The notes under the pieces were generated by a model. It was not told the DNA's origin. It saw only the letters and a list, made by a program, of their open reading frames with translations, and searched no databases. A stretch of DNA of 9,948 bases from an uncultured Labedella sp. (GTDB taxonomy: Bacteria; Actinomycetota; Actinomycetes; Actinomycetales; Microbacteriaceae), in contig CAKTZW010000040.1 of NCBI GenBank assembly GCA_934636065.1, forward strand, positions 1-9,948, written 5' to 3'. Below are positions 1-6,463 of this stretch, piece after piece (position 1 is the first letter of the stretch; every line of letters begins with the position of its first letter). The position numbers and the translations under genes are program-made.

Positions 1-902
1 GCGGAGATGGAGAACGACAGGTCGGGGTTCGTCTCGCGGATGAGGTTGATGTGCGCGAGCGAGTCGATCATCATGCCGACCCGGCCGTTGGTGAACTCCT
101 CGACCTTGTCCTGCTCCTTCATCGTGAAGCTGCCGGGGGCGATGACGCCCGCGTCCCACATCTCGCCGATGAAGTCGGTCGCGGAGGTCACGTCATCGTT
201 CGTGAGGTCGGGCTGACCGCCGTCGAGCATCGAGCCGCCGGAGGCCCACACCCACGACATGACGTCGTTCTGGATGCCGTTCGGCGCCTCGAGCGAGAGC
301 GGGAGGACCCAGCCGGACGCGTCGCCGCCGAGGGCCGAGACCTTCTCGGCCGCGTCGGCGAACTCGGTGCGCGTCGTCGGCGGCGCGTCCACCCCCGCCT
401 CCGCGAGCAGGTCGTCGTTCGTGAACATCGGGTAGACGAAGTTGACGACGGGGATCATGTAGGTCTTGTCGTCGACCTGGATCTGACTCGCGAGCTCGCT
501 GTCGTCGTAGTCGTTCTCGGCCATGAGGGCCGTGAGGTCGCTGATCACGCCCTTGGATGCGAAGTCGTTGACCCACGCGCCGTCGAGCCCGACGACGTCG
601 GGCATCGTGCCCGACGCCGCGCCCGCGAACAGCTGCTCCTTCGTCGACGCGTACGGACCGCTGACGAGGTCGACGGTGATGCCGGGGTTCTCCTCCTCGA
701 ACTGGTCCATCAGTTCGAGGAACGCTCCGTCCGGGAGCTCGGGCTCCCACCACTGCGCGAACTCGATCGTGACGTCGCCGCCGTCCGCGCCCGAACCGGA
801 CCCGGACGATCCGCAGCCGGACAGGACGAGAACGCCGGTCGCGGCGGTCGCGATGCTCGCGAGAACGGTCCGCCGACTGGGCACACGTCGATGTGTAGCC
901 AT
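1..902 (-). CDS. ABC transporter sugar-binding lipoprotein, C-terminus cut by window edge
   Basis: Extracytoplasmic solute-binding protein (family 1, MalE-like) of an ABC carbohydrate importer. About 300 residues are visible; a whole member has roughly 400-430, so the C-terminal quarter lies beyond the left edge. The N-terminus has arginines, a hydrophobic stretch (about residues 13-28) and the lipobox LSGC with Cys30 as the lipid anchor. Ahead of the core, SRRTVL resembles a Tat motif. Next come a Ser/Gly linker and FAQWWEPE, then features usual for the family: FEEENPGITVDL, AGAASGTMPDVV, IPVVNFVYPMFTNDDLLAEAG and NGRVGMMI. Two adjacent in-frame ATGs exist (905 and 902). The second is preferred because GAGGAG lies five bases before it but only two before the first. 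Divergent from a DeoR-type repressor, the expected control gene. Permeases would be expected further left. The exact sugar cannot be told from the sequence. Confidence 0.93.
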   Translation of the reverse strand, partial: MATHRRVPSRRTVLASIATAATGVLVLSGCGSSGSGSGADGGDVTIEFAQWWEPELPDGAFLELMDQFEEENPGITVDLVSGPYASTKEQLFAGAASGTMPDVVGLDGAWVNDFASKGVISDLTALMAENDYDDSELASQIQVDDKTYMIPVVNFVYPMFTNDDLLAEAGVDAPPTTRTEFADAAEKVSALGGDASGWVLPLSLEAPNGIQNDVMSWVWASGGSMLDGGQPDLTNDDVTSATDFIGEMWDAGVIAPGSFTMKEQDKVEEFTNGRVGMMIDSLAHINLIRETNPDLSFSIS

Positions 903-964
903 CATGTCTCCTCTTCGAGATAGTGCGGCATTCCGCGCTCTTCTGCGTTTTCATGCCTGTTTGA

Positions 965-977
965 GCACGATTATGCA
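965..977 (-). promoter_or_regulatory. Candidate operator copy 1 (overlaps -10 box)
   Basis: On the minus strand this reads TGCATAATCGTGC. It matches a second copy at 1122-1134 (TGCCGAATCGTGC, plus strand) at 11 of 13 bases. It covers the -10 box of the sugar-binding protein promoter, so a bound repressor would block that promoter. The natural candidate is the adjacent DeoR-family protein; this is inferred from position and repetition only. Confidence 0.4.
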
Positions 978-999
978 GGGATCGGGTGGTCGCCGTCAA
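970..999 (-). promoter_or_regulatory. Sigma-70-like promoter for the sugar-binding protein gene
   Basis: On the minus strand a -35 box TTGACG (994-999) and a -10 box CATAAT (970-975) are separated by 18 bases. Transcription would start near 963, giving a leader of about 60 bases before the ATG at 902. The leader contains a near-palindrome, GCGGCATTCCGC (925-936), which could be a small hairpin or a further protein site. This is the best promoter-like sequence noticed in the window, in a region otherwise rich in G+C. Confidence 0.6.
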
Positions 1000-1121
1000 G
1001 CACGGCCCCGCGAACACAGGTCACAGTTGGGACACGGAGCTCCGCCGGTCGCGCGGCGGTACGCGGATTTCACGCGCTCCGCGGTCGAGCGGCGACGCGA
1101 TGCAGCTTTGTGCACCTTCTA

Positions 1122-1134
1122 TGCCGAATCGTGC
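1122..1134 (+). promoter_or_regulatory. Candidate operator copy 2 (upstream of deoR-type gene)
   Basis: Reads TGCCGAATCGTGC on the plus strand, ending 22 bases before the repressor ATG at 1157. It matches 11 of 13 bases of the copy at 965-977 in opposite orientation, so each copy points toward its own gene. That would allow autoregulation together with control of the transporter. No clear promoter of its own was found for the repressor; TAGAGA at 1144-1149 is a weak -10 candidate that would give a nearly leaderless transcript. Confidence 0.35.
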
Positions 1135-1156
1135 CGCATGTGCTAGAGATGACGAC

Positions 1157-1963
1157 ATGGATGCGCAAGCTCCCGCACGCGGGCGTCGACTGCCCGCGGG
1201 GCGGAAAGCCGATCTGGCCGCCTACGTCAACGAGGTCGGACGCGTGACCGTCGCCGACCTCGCGGCCCACTTCAACGTGTCGATCGACACGATCCGCCGG
1301 GACCTCGATCAGCTCGATCGCGAAGGCGTCCTCGTCCGCACGCACGGCGGCGCCGTGAGCGCGGCGGAGGGTCCGGGTCGCGATCGCGGCCTCGATGTCC
1401 GCTTGCGCATGCAGGTCGACGAGAAGGAGCGCATCGCGCATGCGGCAGCGGAACTCGTCGCTGACGGCTCCGTCATCATGCTCAACGCGGGGACGACGGC
1501 GCTCGCCGTCGCGCGGGCGCTGCGCAACCACCACGACCTCACGATCGCGACGAACAACCTGCGGGTGCCCGCGGAGATCTCCCCGTCCGCGATCCGCGAC
1601 CTCTACGTCTTCGGCGGAGCCGTCAGAACCATCACGCAGGCGACGACGGGACCCGTCTCGCTCGCTCTCGGCTCGCACTCCCCCGAGGTCGATCTGCGGT
1701 GCGACCTCGCACTCGTCGCCGTCGGGGCCGTCGACGAGTCCGGCTACTCCACGTCGAACCTCGGCGACGCGACCATGATGGCCGAGATGGTGCGGCGGGC
1801 GGAGCGGACCGCCATCCTCGCCGACTCGACGAAGCTCGGCCGGCGGCTGTTCGCCCAGGTCGTGCCGCTCGATCAGGCCGACTACCTCATCACGGACTCC
1901 GCGCCGCCTCCCGAGCTCGCCGCCGCACTCGCGGGGGCGGGCGTGGCCGTCATCACCCCCTGA
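1157..1963 (+). CDS. DeoR/GlpR-family transcriptional repressor of sugar metabolism
   Basis: 268 residues, a usual length for the family. The N-terminal winged helix-turn-helix (about residues 18-67) carries the DeoR signature: GRVTVADLAAHFNVSIDTIRRDL, given here by its ends G28 and L50, followed by LDREGVLVRTHGGAV. The C-terminal DeoRC sensor domain shows NAGTTALAVARAL, TNNLRVPAEI and LADSTKLGRRLF, segments that form the phosphosugar pocket in this fold. The ATG at 1157 is chosen because it starts just ahead of the conserved HTH; the frame runs further upstream to a GTG at 986 but encodes nothing DeoR-like there. Its Shine-Dalgarno is weak (AGAGATGA). Divergent to a sugar-binding lipoprotein, it probably represses that importer until a phosphorylated sugar binds. 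The inducer is unknown. Confidence 0.93.
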   Translation: MDAQAPARGRRLPAGRKADLAAYVNEVGRVTVADLAAHFNVSIDTIRRDLDQLDREGVLVRTHGGAVSAAEGPGRDRGLDVRLRMQVDEKERIAHAAAELVADGSVIMLNAGTTALAVARALRNHHDLTIATNNLRVPAEISPSAIRDLYVFGGAVRTITQATTGPVSLALGSHSPEVDLRCDLALVAVGAVDESGYSTSNLGDATMMAEMVRRAERTAILADSTKLGRRLFAQVVPLDQADYLITDSAPPPELAAALAGAGVAVITP

Positions 1964-1976
1964 GGACGGCCACGCC
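1940..1976. terminator. Bidirectional hairpin terminator between convergent genes
   Basis: A perfect 12-bp inverted repeat, GGCGTGGCCGTC (1940-1951) and GACGGCCACGCC (1965-1976), with a 13-base loop. It overlaps the last codons and stop of the deoR-type gene and abuts the stop of the convergent chaB-type gene at 1977. A smaller overlapping repeat, CTGAGG/CCTCAG (1960-1965, 1975-1980), includes both stop codons. No U-tract follows on either strand, so if it terminates it is of the stem-only type common in high-GC actinobacteria. Confidence 0.55.
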
Positions 1977-2369
1977 TCAGCGTGCCTGGCGCGTGCGGCG
2001 GTCGTTCTCCTTTTGGATGGCCTCGACGAGCTCGTCCTTCGTCATGCGCGACCGACCCGAGATGTCGAGCTTCCGCGCGACGTCGAGCAGATGGTCCTTC
2101 GTGGCGTTCGCGTTGACGCCCCCGGCCGTCTCCCCCGGGGAACCGACGGTGCCCTCGGCCTTCTTGTCCGACGGACCGCTCTCGTCCTTACGCTCCCAGT
2201 GGTCTCCGACCTTCTCGTACTCGTGCTTGAGCGCGGCGAAGGCCGTGCGATGGGCGCGTTCCCCCTCGCCGTAGCTCTCGACGGCGGAGTCGTGCGTCTT
2301 CGACCAGAGTGCCTGCGCGTGCTTGTCGGAGCGCTCGATCGTCGACGGCAGCTCTTCCTCAGCGGGCAT
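1977..2369 (-). CDS. ChaB-domain protein with C-terminal Rho_N/SAP-like domain
   Basis: 130 residues, highly charged, no membrane segment or signal peptide. Residues 7-60 match the ChaB family: LPSTIERSDKHAQALW, then SAVESYGEG and a long helix AFAALKHEYEKVGDHW. A Gly/Ser/Lys-rich linker follows (about 61-88), then a short helical domain (about 90-122: ATKDHLLDVARKLDISGRS, MTKDELVEAI) like the Rho N-terminal/SAP-type nucleic-acid-binding fold. ChaB was named as a regulator of the ChaA cation antiporter in E. coli, but no cation transporter is nearby, and the role of these actinobacterial fusions is not settled. The start is well supported by AGGAGG six bases before the ATG. It overlaps the upstream DUF2188-like gene by 11 bases, so the two are probably co-transcribed and coupled. 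A function in nucleic-acid binding or stress is only inference. Confidence 0.85.
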   Translation of the reverse strand: MPAEEELPSTIERSDKHAQALWSKTHDSAVESYGEGERAHRTAFAALKHEYEKVGDHWERKDESGPSDKKAEGTVGSPGETAGGVNANATKDHLLDVARKLDISGRSRMTKDELVEAIQKENDRRTRQAR

Positions 2370-2574
2370 CGTCGTCCTCCTGTTCGTCGGTGATGACCCC
2401 CGTCGGCTCGGCCTCCTCGATCATGTGGCGGGACCCGAGCTCGGCGGCGAGAGCCGCACCGGCCTCGACGGCCTCGTCCCTGCTCGAGTAGCTCGCGGAT
2501 CGCTCCGGCTCTCCCTCGACGCTGTTCTCCCACTGTCCGCGGTTGTCGCGCGTGGTGACGTCCCCGTGAGCCAT
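2359..2574 (-). CDS. Small DUF2188-like protein
   Basis: 71 residues, acidic, soluble. The pattern MAHGDVTTRDNRGQW, then a charged segment, SYSSRDEAVEAGAALAAEL and GVITDE fits the DUF2188 layout: two short strands, a central helix starting at a DEA motif, and a last strand. The start at 2574 is preceded by AGAGGA five bases upstream. The frame stays open to 3108, but the upstream part runs antisense-frame through the ATPase gene and is not coding. The stop lies inside the start region of the ChaB-type gene (11-base overlap). Family function is unknown. It opens a two-gene unit in the 140-base gap after the peptide-transport operon; no clear promoter was recognised there, so read-through from that operon is possible. 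Confidence 0.8.
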   Translation of the reverse strand: MAHGDVTTRDNRGQWENSVEGEPERSASYSSRDEAVEAGAALAAELGSRHMIEEAEPTGVITDEQEDDDAR

Positions 2575-2657
2575 CGTGTCCTCTTTCCGTGCCGGTCGGG
2601 CGGCGCGTCCAGTCTCCCGCCGATGCGTCGCGGTTGACCAGGCGGTTGTCCTCCGAC

Positions 2658-2712
2658 GGGAGCCGGTGGAACAATCCGCTCCCGGTTCGTCGAGCACCGG
2701 CCGTCGACCGGG
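2658..2712 (-). terminator. Possible terminator after the ATPase gene (two adjacent hairpins)
   Basis: Immediately after the ATPase stop at 2715 (minus strand) lie two imperfect inverted repeats. CCCGGTTCG (2681-2689) pairs with CGACCGGG (2705-2712) with one bulged base, and GGGAGCCGG (2658-2666) pairs with CCGCTCCC (2676-2683) with one bulged base and a 9-base loop. Their arms share bases 2681-2683. No U-tract follows. The placement suits the end of the long operon, but the stems are short, so this is tentative. Confidence 0.35.
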
Positions 2713-2714
2713 TC

Positions 2715-4349
2715 TCAGCCGGCGAGGGACTCGCGGCGTCGCCTCGCCTGCTCGTCGGGATCGGGCACGGGAGCCGCGGCGAGGAGTCGTCGCGTGTACT
2801 CGTGCTCCGGCGCCGTCAGCACTCGCCGACGTTCGCCCTGTTCGACGACGGCGCCGCGGTGCAGGACGACGACGCGGTCGCAGAGTGCGTCCACCACGGC
2901 GAGATCGTGGCTGATGAACAGGCACGCGAACCGGAACCGCTCCTGGAGCCGCCGCAGCAGGTCGAGCACGGTCGCCTGCACCGAGACGTCGAGGGCCGAC
3001 GTGGGCTCGTCCGCGATGAGCAGGAGCGGATCGAGCGCGACGGCGCGCGCGATCGCGACCCGCTGGCGCTGGCCTCCCGAGAGCTCGTGCGGATACCGAC
3101 CCGCCCACGACGCGGGCAGCTCGACCGCCTCCAACAGGGCGCCGACGCGCTCGGCGAGGGCCGCTCCCGTCACGCGTTCGTGCACACGGAGGGGCTCGCC
3201 GACGGACTGTCCGATCGTCCGGCGCGGGTCGAGGGCGGCCGTCGGGTTCTGGAAGACCACGCCGATGCGCTTCTTGACCGCTCGAGCACGGGAGCGCGAC
3301 ACCGAACCGAGCTCGACGCCGTCGATGACGACGCTGCCCTCAGCGATCGGAGCGAGCCCGAGCACGCTCCGGCCGATCGTCGACTTCCCCGAGCCGGACT
3401 CGCCGACGAGCGCGACCATCTCCCCCGCCCGGATGTCGAGCGAGACGCCGTCGACGGCCCGGACGTGTCGTCCCCGTCTGTTGCGGTACTCCACCGCGAG
3501 TCCGTCGATCTCCAGCACGGGGCGCTCGGCCTCGTCCGCCATGGAGGCGCGGGCCGCCGCCCCGATGCGGGGAACGGCGGCGAGAAGACGCCGGGTGTAC
3601 TCGGCGCGCGGGGCGGCGAAGAGCGAGCGCACGTCAGCGGTCTCCTCGATCCGCCCGGCGCGCATCACCACCACGCGGTCGGCGAGGTCCGCGACGACGC
3701 CCATGTCGTGCGTGATGAGGAGGATCCCCGCCTGCGTCCGGTCCCGCATGCGCCGCAGCACGTCGAGGATCTCCCGCTGCACCGTGACGTCGAGCGCCGT
3801 CGTCGGCTCGTCGGCGATGAGCACCTCGGGATCGCACGCGAGCGCCATCGCGATCATGACGCGCTGTGCCTGCCCGCCCGAGAGCTGGTGGGGATACCAG
3901 TCGAGCCGCTCCTCCGGATCCGGCAGCTCCACCATCGTGAGGAGCTCGACGGCTCGGGCGCGCCGCTCGGCCGTCGAGAGGGTCGGACGGTGCCGGCGGA
4001 GCATCTCGAGGATCTGGTAGCCGATCGTGAAGACGGGGTCGAGCGCGTTGGAGGGGTCCTGGAAGATCATCGCCACCCGGTCGCCGCGCACGGACGACAG
4101 GGTGCGCTCCGACGCTCCGACCACGTCGACGCCGTCCACGAAGATGCGCCCGGTGACCGTGGCGTTCGCGGGGAGGAGGCCGAGCACGGCGAGGGACGTG
4201 ACGCTCTTGCCGGAGCCCGATTCCCCCACGATCGCGAGCACCTCGCCGGCGTGCAGGTCGAAGTCGACGGCATGGACCGCCGGGGACTCGTGCCCTCCCA
4301 TCGAGAAGGAGACGGCGAGCTCGCGGACGGAGAGGACGGGTGTCGTCAT
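2715..4349 (-). CDS. Fused dual ATP-binding protein of a peptide ABC importer (DppD-DppF fusion)
   Basis: 544 residues holding two complete ABC ATPase domains, which replace the separate DppD/OppD and DppF/OppF subunits. First domain: Walker A GESGSGKS (42-49), Q-loop FQDP (96-99), signature LSGGQ (156-160), Walker B LIADEP (177-182) and H-loop His214. Second domain: Walker A GESGSGKS (316-323), Q-loop FQNP (366-369), signature LSGGQ (423-427), Walker B LIADEP (444-449) and His481. All catalytic residues are present in both. Each half ends with the YTRRLLAA segment (251-258, 518-525) typical of oligopeptide/dipeptide ATPases. It would bind the cytoplasmic loops of the two permeases encoded upstream. 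Its ATG overlaps the regulator's stop by four bases (ATGA) and an AGGA lies nine bases before. It is the last gene of the operon. Confidence 0.95.
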   Translation of the reverse strand: MTTPVLSVRELAVSFSMGGHESPAVHAVDFDLHAGEVLAIVGESGSGKSVTSLAVLGLLPANATVTGRIFVDGVDVVGASERTLSSVRGDRVAMIFQDPSNALDPVFTIGYQILEMLRRHRPTLSTAERRARAVELLTMVELPDPEERLDWYPHQLSGGQAQRVMIAMALACDPEVLIADEPTTALDVTVQREILDVLRRMRDRTQAGILLITHDMGVVADLADRVVVMRAGRIEETADVRSLFAAPRAEYTRRLLAAVPRIGAAARASMADEAERPVLEIDGLAVEYRNRRGRHVRAVDGVSLDIRAGEMVALVGESGSGKSTIGRSVLGLAPIAEGSVVIDGVELGSVSRSRARAVKKRIGVVFQNPTAALDPRRTIGQSVGEPLRVHERVTGAALAERVGALLEAVELPASWAGRYPHELSGGQRQRVAIARAVALDPLLLIADEPTSALDVSVQATVLDLLRRLQERFRFACLFISHDLAVVDALCDRVVVLHRGAVVEQGERRRVLTAPEHEYTRRLLAAAPVPDPDEQARRRRESLAG

Positions 4350-4888
4350 GGTGTCGCGTCCTTCGGTGCGTCGTCGGGGTCGGAGGAGCCGTCGGGGGCG
4401 TCACGGTACGCCTCCCAGTCGGCGAGCATCTTGCGGTGATAGCCCTCGAGCCACGTCATGTAGCGTTCGGCGTTGCGCAGCCGGGTCCGCGGCCCCGCCG
4501 CGTCGACGAGGGAGAGCCCGCCGAGCACGGTGCCCTTCATGCGCCGGAGGTACTCCCGTTCACCGCTCAGGAAGTTGCCCCACACGTCGTCCTCGACGCG
4601 GAAGTAGTGGCTGCGGTCGCCGGGCACGCTGTGCCGCTTGATGAAGCCCACGGACACGAGGGAGCGCGTCGCCGTCGACACCGCTCCGGTGCTCGCGCGG
4701 AGCAGCTCGGCGATCCGCGCCGACGACAGGTACGGTTCGTCGACGATGATGAGGAGGGCGAGCACGCGGCCGTCCATGCGGGAGTTGTTCGTGGAGACCC
4801 ACGACGTGGCGAAGTCCTCGACGAACGACCAGGTCGCCTCATCGAGAGCTGTGGCACGGGCGTCGTCGCCGGAGTGAGCAGTCGTCAT
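4346..4888 (-). CDS. GbsR/MarR-type winged-helix transcriptional regulator
   Basis: 180 residues. The central winged helix (about 38-98) has RVLALLIIVDEPYLSSARIA, a recognition helix around STGAVSTATRSLVSVGFI, and a wing with the basic/aromatic run RHSVPGDRSHYF. The helical C-terminal half (ERYMTWLEGYHRKMLADWEAY) resembles the dimerisation part of GbsR/MarR proteins, and the tail is acidic and likely disordered. It sits inside the peptide-transport operon, with four-base ATGA overlaps at both ends (4885-4888 with the hydrolase, 4346-4349 with the ATPase). Its own ribosome site is AGGA, seven bases upstream. The position suggests it senses an imported peptide, amino acid or related solute and controls its own operon. 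No operator could be assigned because the operon promoter may lie outside the window. Confidence 0.85.
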   Translation of the reverse strand: MTTAHSGDDARATALDEATWSFVEDFATSWVSTNNSRMDGRVLALLIIVDEPYLSSARIAELLRASTGAVSTATRSLVSVGFIKRHSVPGDRSHYFRVEDDVWGNFLSGEREYLRRMKGTVLGGLSLVDAAGPRTRLRNAERYMTWLEGYHRKMLADWEAYRDAPDGSSDPDDAPKDATP

Positions 4889-6357
4889 AGGGACATCCTG
4901 GCAAGCGTGTCGACGGGTCGCCCGGAGGCGAGGGCGCGTCGGTACACCTCGAGCGGCCAGGACGTCATCCCGCCCATCCTGACGGCGGTGATGGCGCCGG
5001 CATCGTCCCGTTCGAAGCGCACCGGCTCCCCCGTCACCCCGAATCCCGGGACGCGCTCGGTGCGCAATTCGTCGTCGCCGACGACGTCGAGGAACTGGTA
5101 CGAGGCGCTCGGTTCGAGACCACGCGGATTGATGCTCGCGAGCCGGCCGCCGAGGTCCGCGATGTCGATGACCCCCCACATGTTCGCGAAGCGACCCGTG
5201 AAGCGCGACTGGTCCACGCCGGCGACCGCGTCCGCCTCCCGTGCCGTGCCCGCCGTGTCTGCTTCGTCTGCTACGTCTGCCGCCTGTGTCGCCGCGTCGA
5301 TGGCGAGGTCGAGCAGCTGGATGAGTCCCGTGGCGAGGGTGTCGGCGGGGCCGTCGACGGCGTTCGTGAGGACCGCGACCACGACGCGGTCCGTGGGGTC
5401 GATCCACGTCCGGGTGATGTGCCCCGGGTATCCGCCGCTGTGCCCGACGAGGTCCCGGTCGCCGATCGTGCGCAGGTCGAACCCGAGCCCGTACCGGCCG
5501 AGCTCGCGGCCGTGGGCCTCGACCCGCGACTCCTCGCGCTGCAGCAGCCGCTTGCTCGCGTCGCTCACGAGGCTCGCGTCGCCGAACCAGTGCGCAGCCC
5601 CGTACGTGGTGAGGTCGCGGGCCGTCGAGTACCAGCCCGTCGCGGCGGCCATGGCCCGCGTGTCGACGTGCTCGATGCGGTGACGTGCGTCGTCGCCCGC
5701 CGTGAGCCCCGTATGCCCGGCGGCGTACTCGGCGGCGCGCGCCGGGTCGTACTCCGGGCCGGAGTCCGCGAGGCCGAGGCGGGCCGCGATGTGCTCGGCG
5801 ACATGCGCGTTGTAGGTCGTCCCCGTGGCGGACTCGATCGCGAGACCGAGCAGGGAGTAGCCGATGTTGGAGTACTTGAAGTACTCGTTCGGGGCGAAGA
5901 CGGCACCGGCGGAGCGCGCCTCGGCGATGAGCGACGCGCGATCGAGGAAGTCGCCGCCGCGCTGCCAGAAGTCGTTCTCCACGCCGTCGCGGATCACCCC
6001 GCCCTGGTGTCCGAGCAGTTCCCGCACCGTGACCTCGGCGAGCGCCGTGCCGATGAGCTCGTCGACCCATCGGGCGATGGGGTCGTCGAGCCGCATCGTC
6101 CCCGCCTCGACGAGCTGGAGGACCGCCGTCGCCGTCATCGTCTTCGAGTGCGACGCGATCCGGAACAGGTGCGACGTCGTGAGGTCCTCCCCGGTCTCGA
6201 GGTCCGCCCGGCCCCACGCCGTGTCGAGCACGATCTCGTCGTCGACGCGGATGGCGGCCTGGATGCCCGGCGTGCGCCGGTACGCGCCCTGGAACGCGAG
6301 CCACTGCTCGAGGTAGGGCGCGAGCGAGCGGAGGATGCTGATGCGGTTGATCGTCAT
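4885..6357 (-). CDS. S12-type serine hydrolase (class C beta-lactamase/D-aminopeptidase fold), cytoplasmic
   Basis: 490 residues. The catalytic domain (about 15-350) shows the S12 motifs: SxxK at Ser69-His-Ser-Lys72, YxN at Tyr162-Ser-Asn164, and HSG at His306-Ser-Gly308 in place of the KTG box of classical beta-lactamases. HSG is common in peptidases and esterases of this family. There is no signal peptide (the start is MTINRISILRSLAP), so it should act in the cytoplasm. After an Ala/Asp-rich linker (about 353-381), residues 383-475 form a second beta-rich domain of the kind often appended to S12 proteins. A peptide bond involving a D-amino acid or an ester is a more likely substrate than an antibiotic, given the transporter operon and intracellular location; this is inference. 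The ATG at 6357 has GAAGGGA upstream and overlaps the stop of a 19-codon mini-ORF (ATGA). Its stop overlaps the regulator start. Confidence 0.88.
   Translation of the reverse strand: MTINRISILRSLAPYLEQWLAFQGAYRRTPGIQAAIRVDDEIVLDTAWGRADLETGEDLTTSHLFRIASHSKTMTATAVLQLVEAGTMRLDDPIARWVDELIGTALAEVTVRELLGHQGGVIRDGVENDFWQRGGDFLDRASLIAEARSAGAVFAPNEYFKYSNIGYSLLGLAIESATGTTYNAHVAEHIAARLGLADSGPEYDPARAAEYAAGHTGLTAGDDARHRIEHVDTRAMAAATGWYSTARDLTTYGAAHWFGDASLVSDASKRLLQREESRVEAHGRELGRYGLGFDLRTIGDRDLVGHSGGYPGHITRTWIDPTDRVVVAVLTNAVDGPADTLATGLIQLLDLAIDAATQAADVADEADTAGTAREADAVAGVDQSRFTGRFANMWGVIDIADLGGRLASINPRGLEPSASYQFLDVVGDDELRTERVPGFGVTGEPVRFERDDAGAITAVRMGGMTSWPLEVYRRALASGRPVDTLARMSL
5256..5282. repeat. Three 9-base tandem repeats in the hydrolase linker
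   Basis: TGTCTGCTT, CGTCTGCTA and CGTCTGCCG follow each other without gap. They encode part of the Ala-Asp-rich linker (DVADEADTA) between the catalytic and C-terminal domains of the serine hydrolase. The unit is a multiple of three, so copy number could change without breaking the frame. Confidence 0.6.
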
Positions 6358-6413
6358 GACCGTCCCTTCGGTTGGAGGATGTCTCGGAGGACGCTGAAGC
6401 GGTCGATCGCCAT
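6354..6413 (-). other. Hybrid mini-ORF 2 (19 codons), duplication product
   Basis: Reads MAIDRFSVLRDILQPKGRS and stops with TGA that overlaps the hydrolase ATG (ATGA). Its first half mirrors the hydrolase start (MTINRISILR; 30 of 34 bases match, counting CGGTC before the ATG). Its second half mirrors the permease C-terminus (GDILRDALDPKGRS). Its GAAGGGA supplies the hydrolase ribosome-binding site. It is probably a fossil or functional spacer of a tandem duplication rather than a gene with its own product; translation is possible but unproven. Confidence 0.6.
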
Positions 6414-6457
6414 GACCGTCACGATCGACCCCTCGGTTGGAGGATGTCTCGGAGGAC
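6364..6457. repeat. Two 29-base direct repeats 65 bases apart, plus a nested 18-base repeat
   Basis: Copies at 6364-6392 and 6429-6457 differ at one base (6367/6432); the core from 6368/6433 is 25 identical bases. A second exact repeat of 18 bases, offset by 41, lies at 6414-6431 and 6455-6472. Both repeat sets are built from the end of the DppC-type gene, and a diverged third copy sits in that gene's own 3' end (6470-6500). The arrangement indicates at least two rounds of local duplication. Confidence 0.85.
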
Positions 6458-6463
6458 CGTCAC
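6419..6463 (-). other. Mini-ORF 1 (14 codons), duplicate of the permease tail
   Basis: Starts at a GTG that overlaps the permease stop (GTGA) with GAAGG seven bases upstream, and reads MTVLRDILQPRGRS (GTG as Met) before TGA. The DIL-x-P-x-GRS ending matches the permease end (DILRDALDPKGRS) with five residues missing. It stops five bases before the ATG of mini-ORF 2. It carries the same ending and stop-start context as the parent gene, so it could relay ribosomes along the operon; a separate peptide function is unlikely. Confidence 0.55.

Noticed and set aside
986..1156. Upstream N-terminal extension of the DeoR-type protein from GTG 986
   Set aside because: The added 57 residues are not DeoR-like and would place the operator and promoter region inside coding sequence.
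2575..2714. Promoter for the DUF2188/ChaB pair
   Set aside because: No convincing -35/-10 pair, nor a clear alternative sigma site, was found on the minus strand in this gap.
2589..4439. 616-codon open frame on the plus strand
   Set aside because: It lies opposite the ATPase gene, whose two full sets of ABC motifs are on the minus strand. Its protein is Arg/Asp/His/Val-rich with no family pattern, typical of a GC-rich antisense shadow.
4889..6304. Minus-strand frame extending the GbsR/MarR-type protein to 652 residues
   Set aside because: The extension runs out of frame through the serine hydrolase gene and is Arg/Gly/Pro-rich. The regulator ATG at 4888 has a ribosome site and a normal domain length.
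4885..6357. Antibiotic-resistance beta-lactamase
   Set aside because: No signal peptide, HSG instead of KTG, a C-terminal extra domain and a peptide-transport operon context. A peptidase or esterase is more likely.
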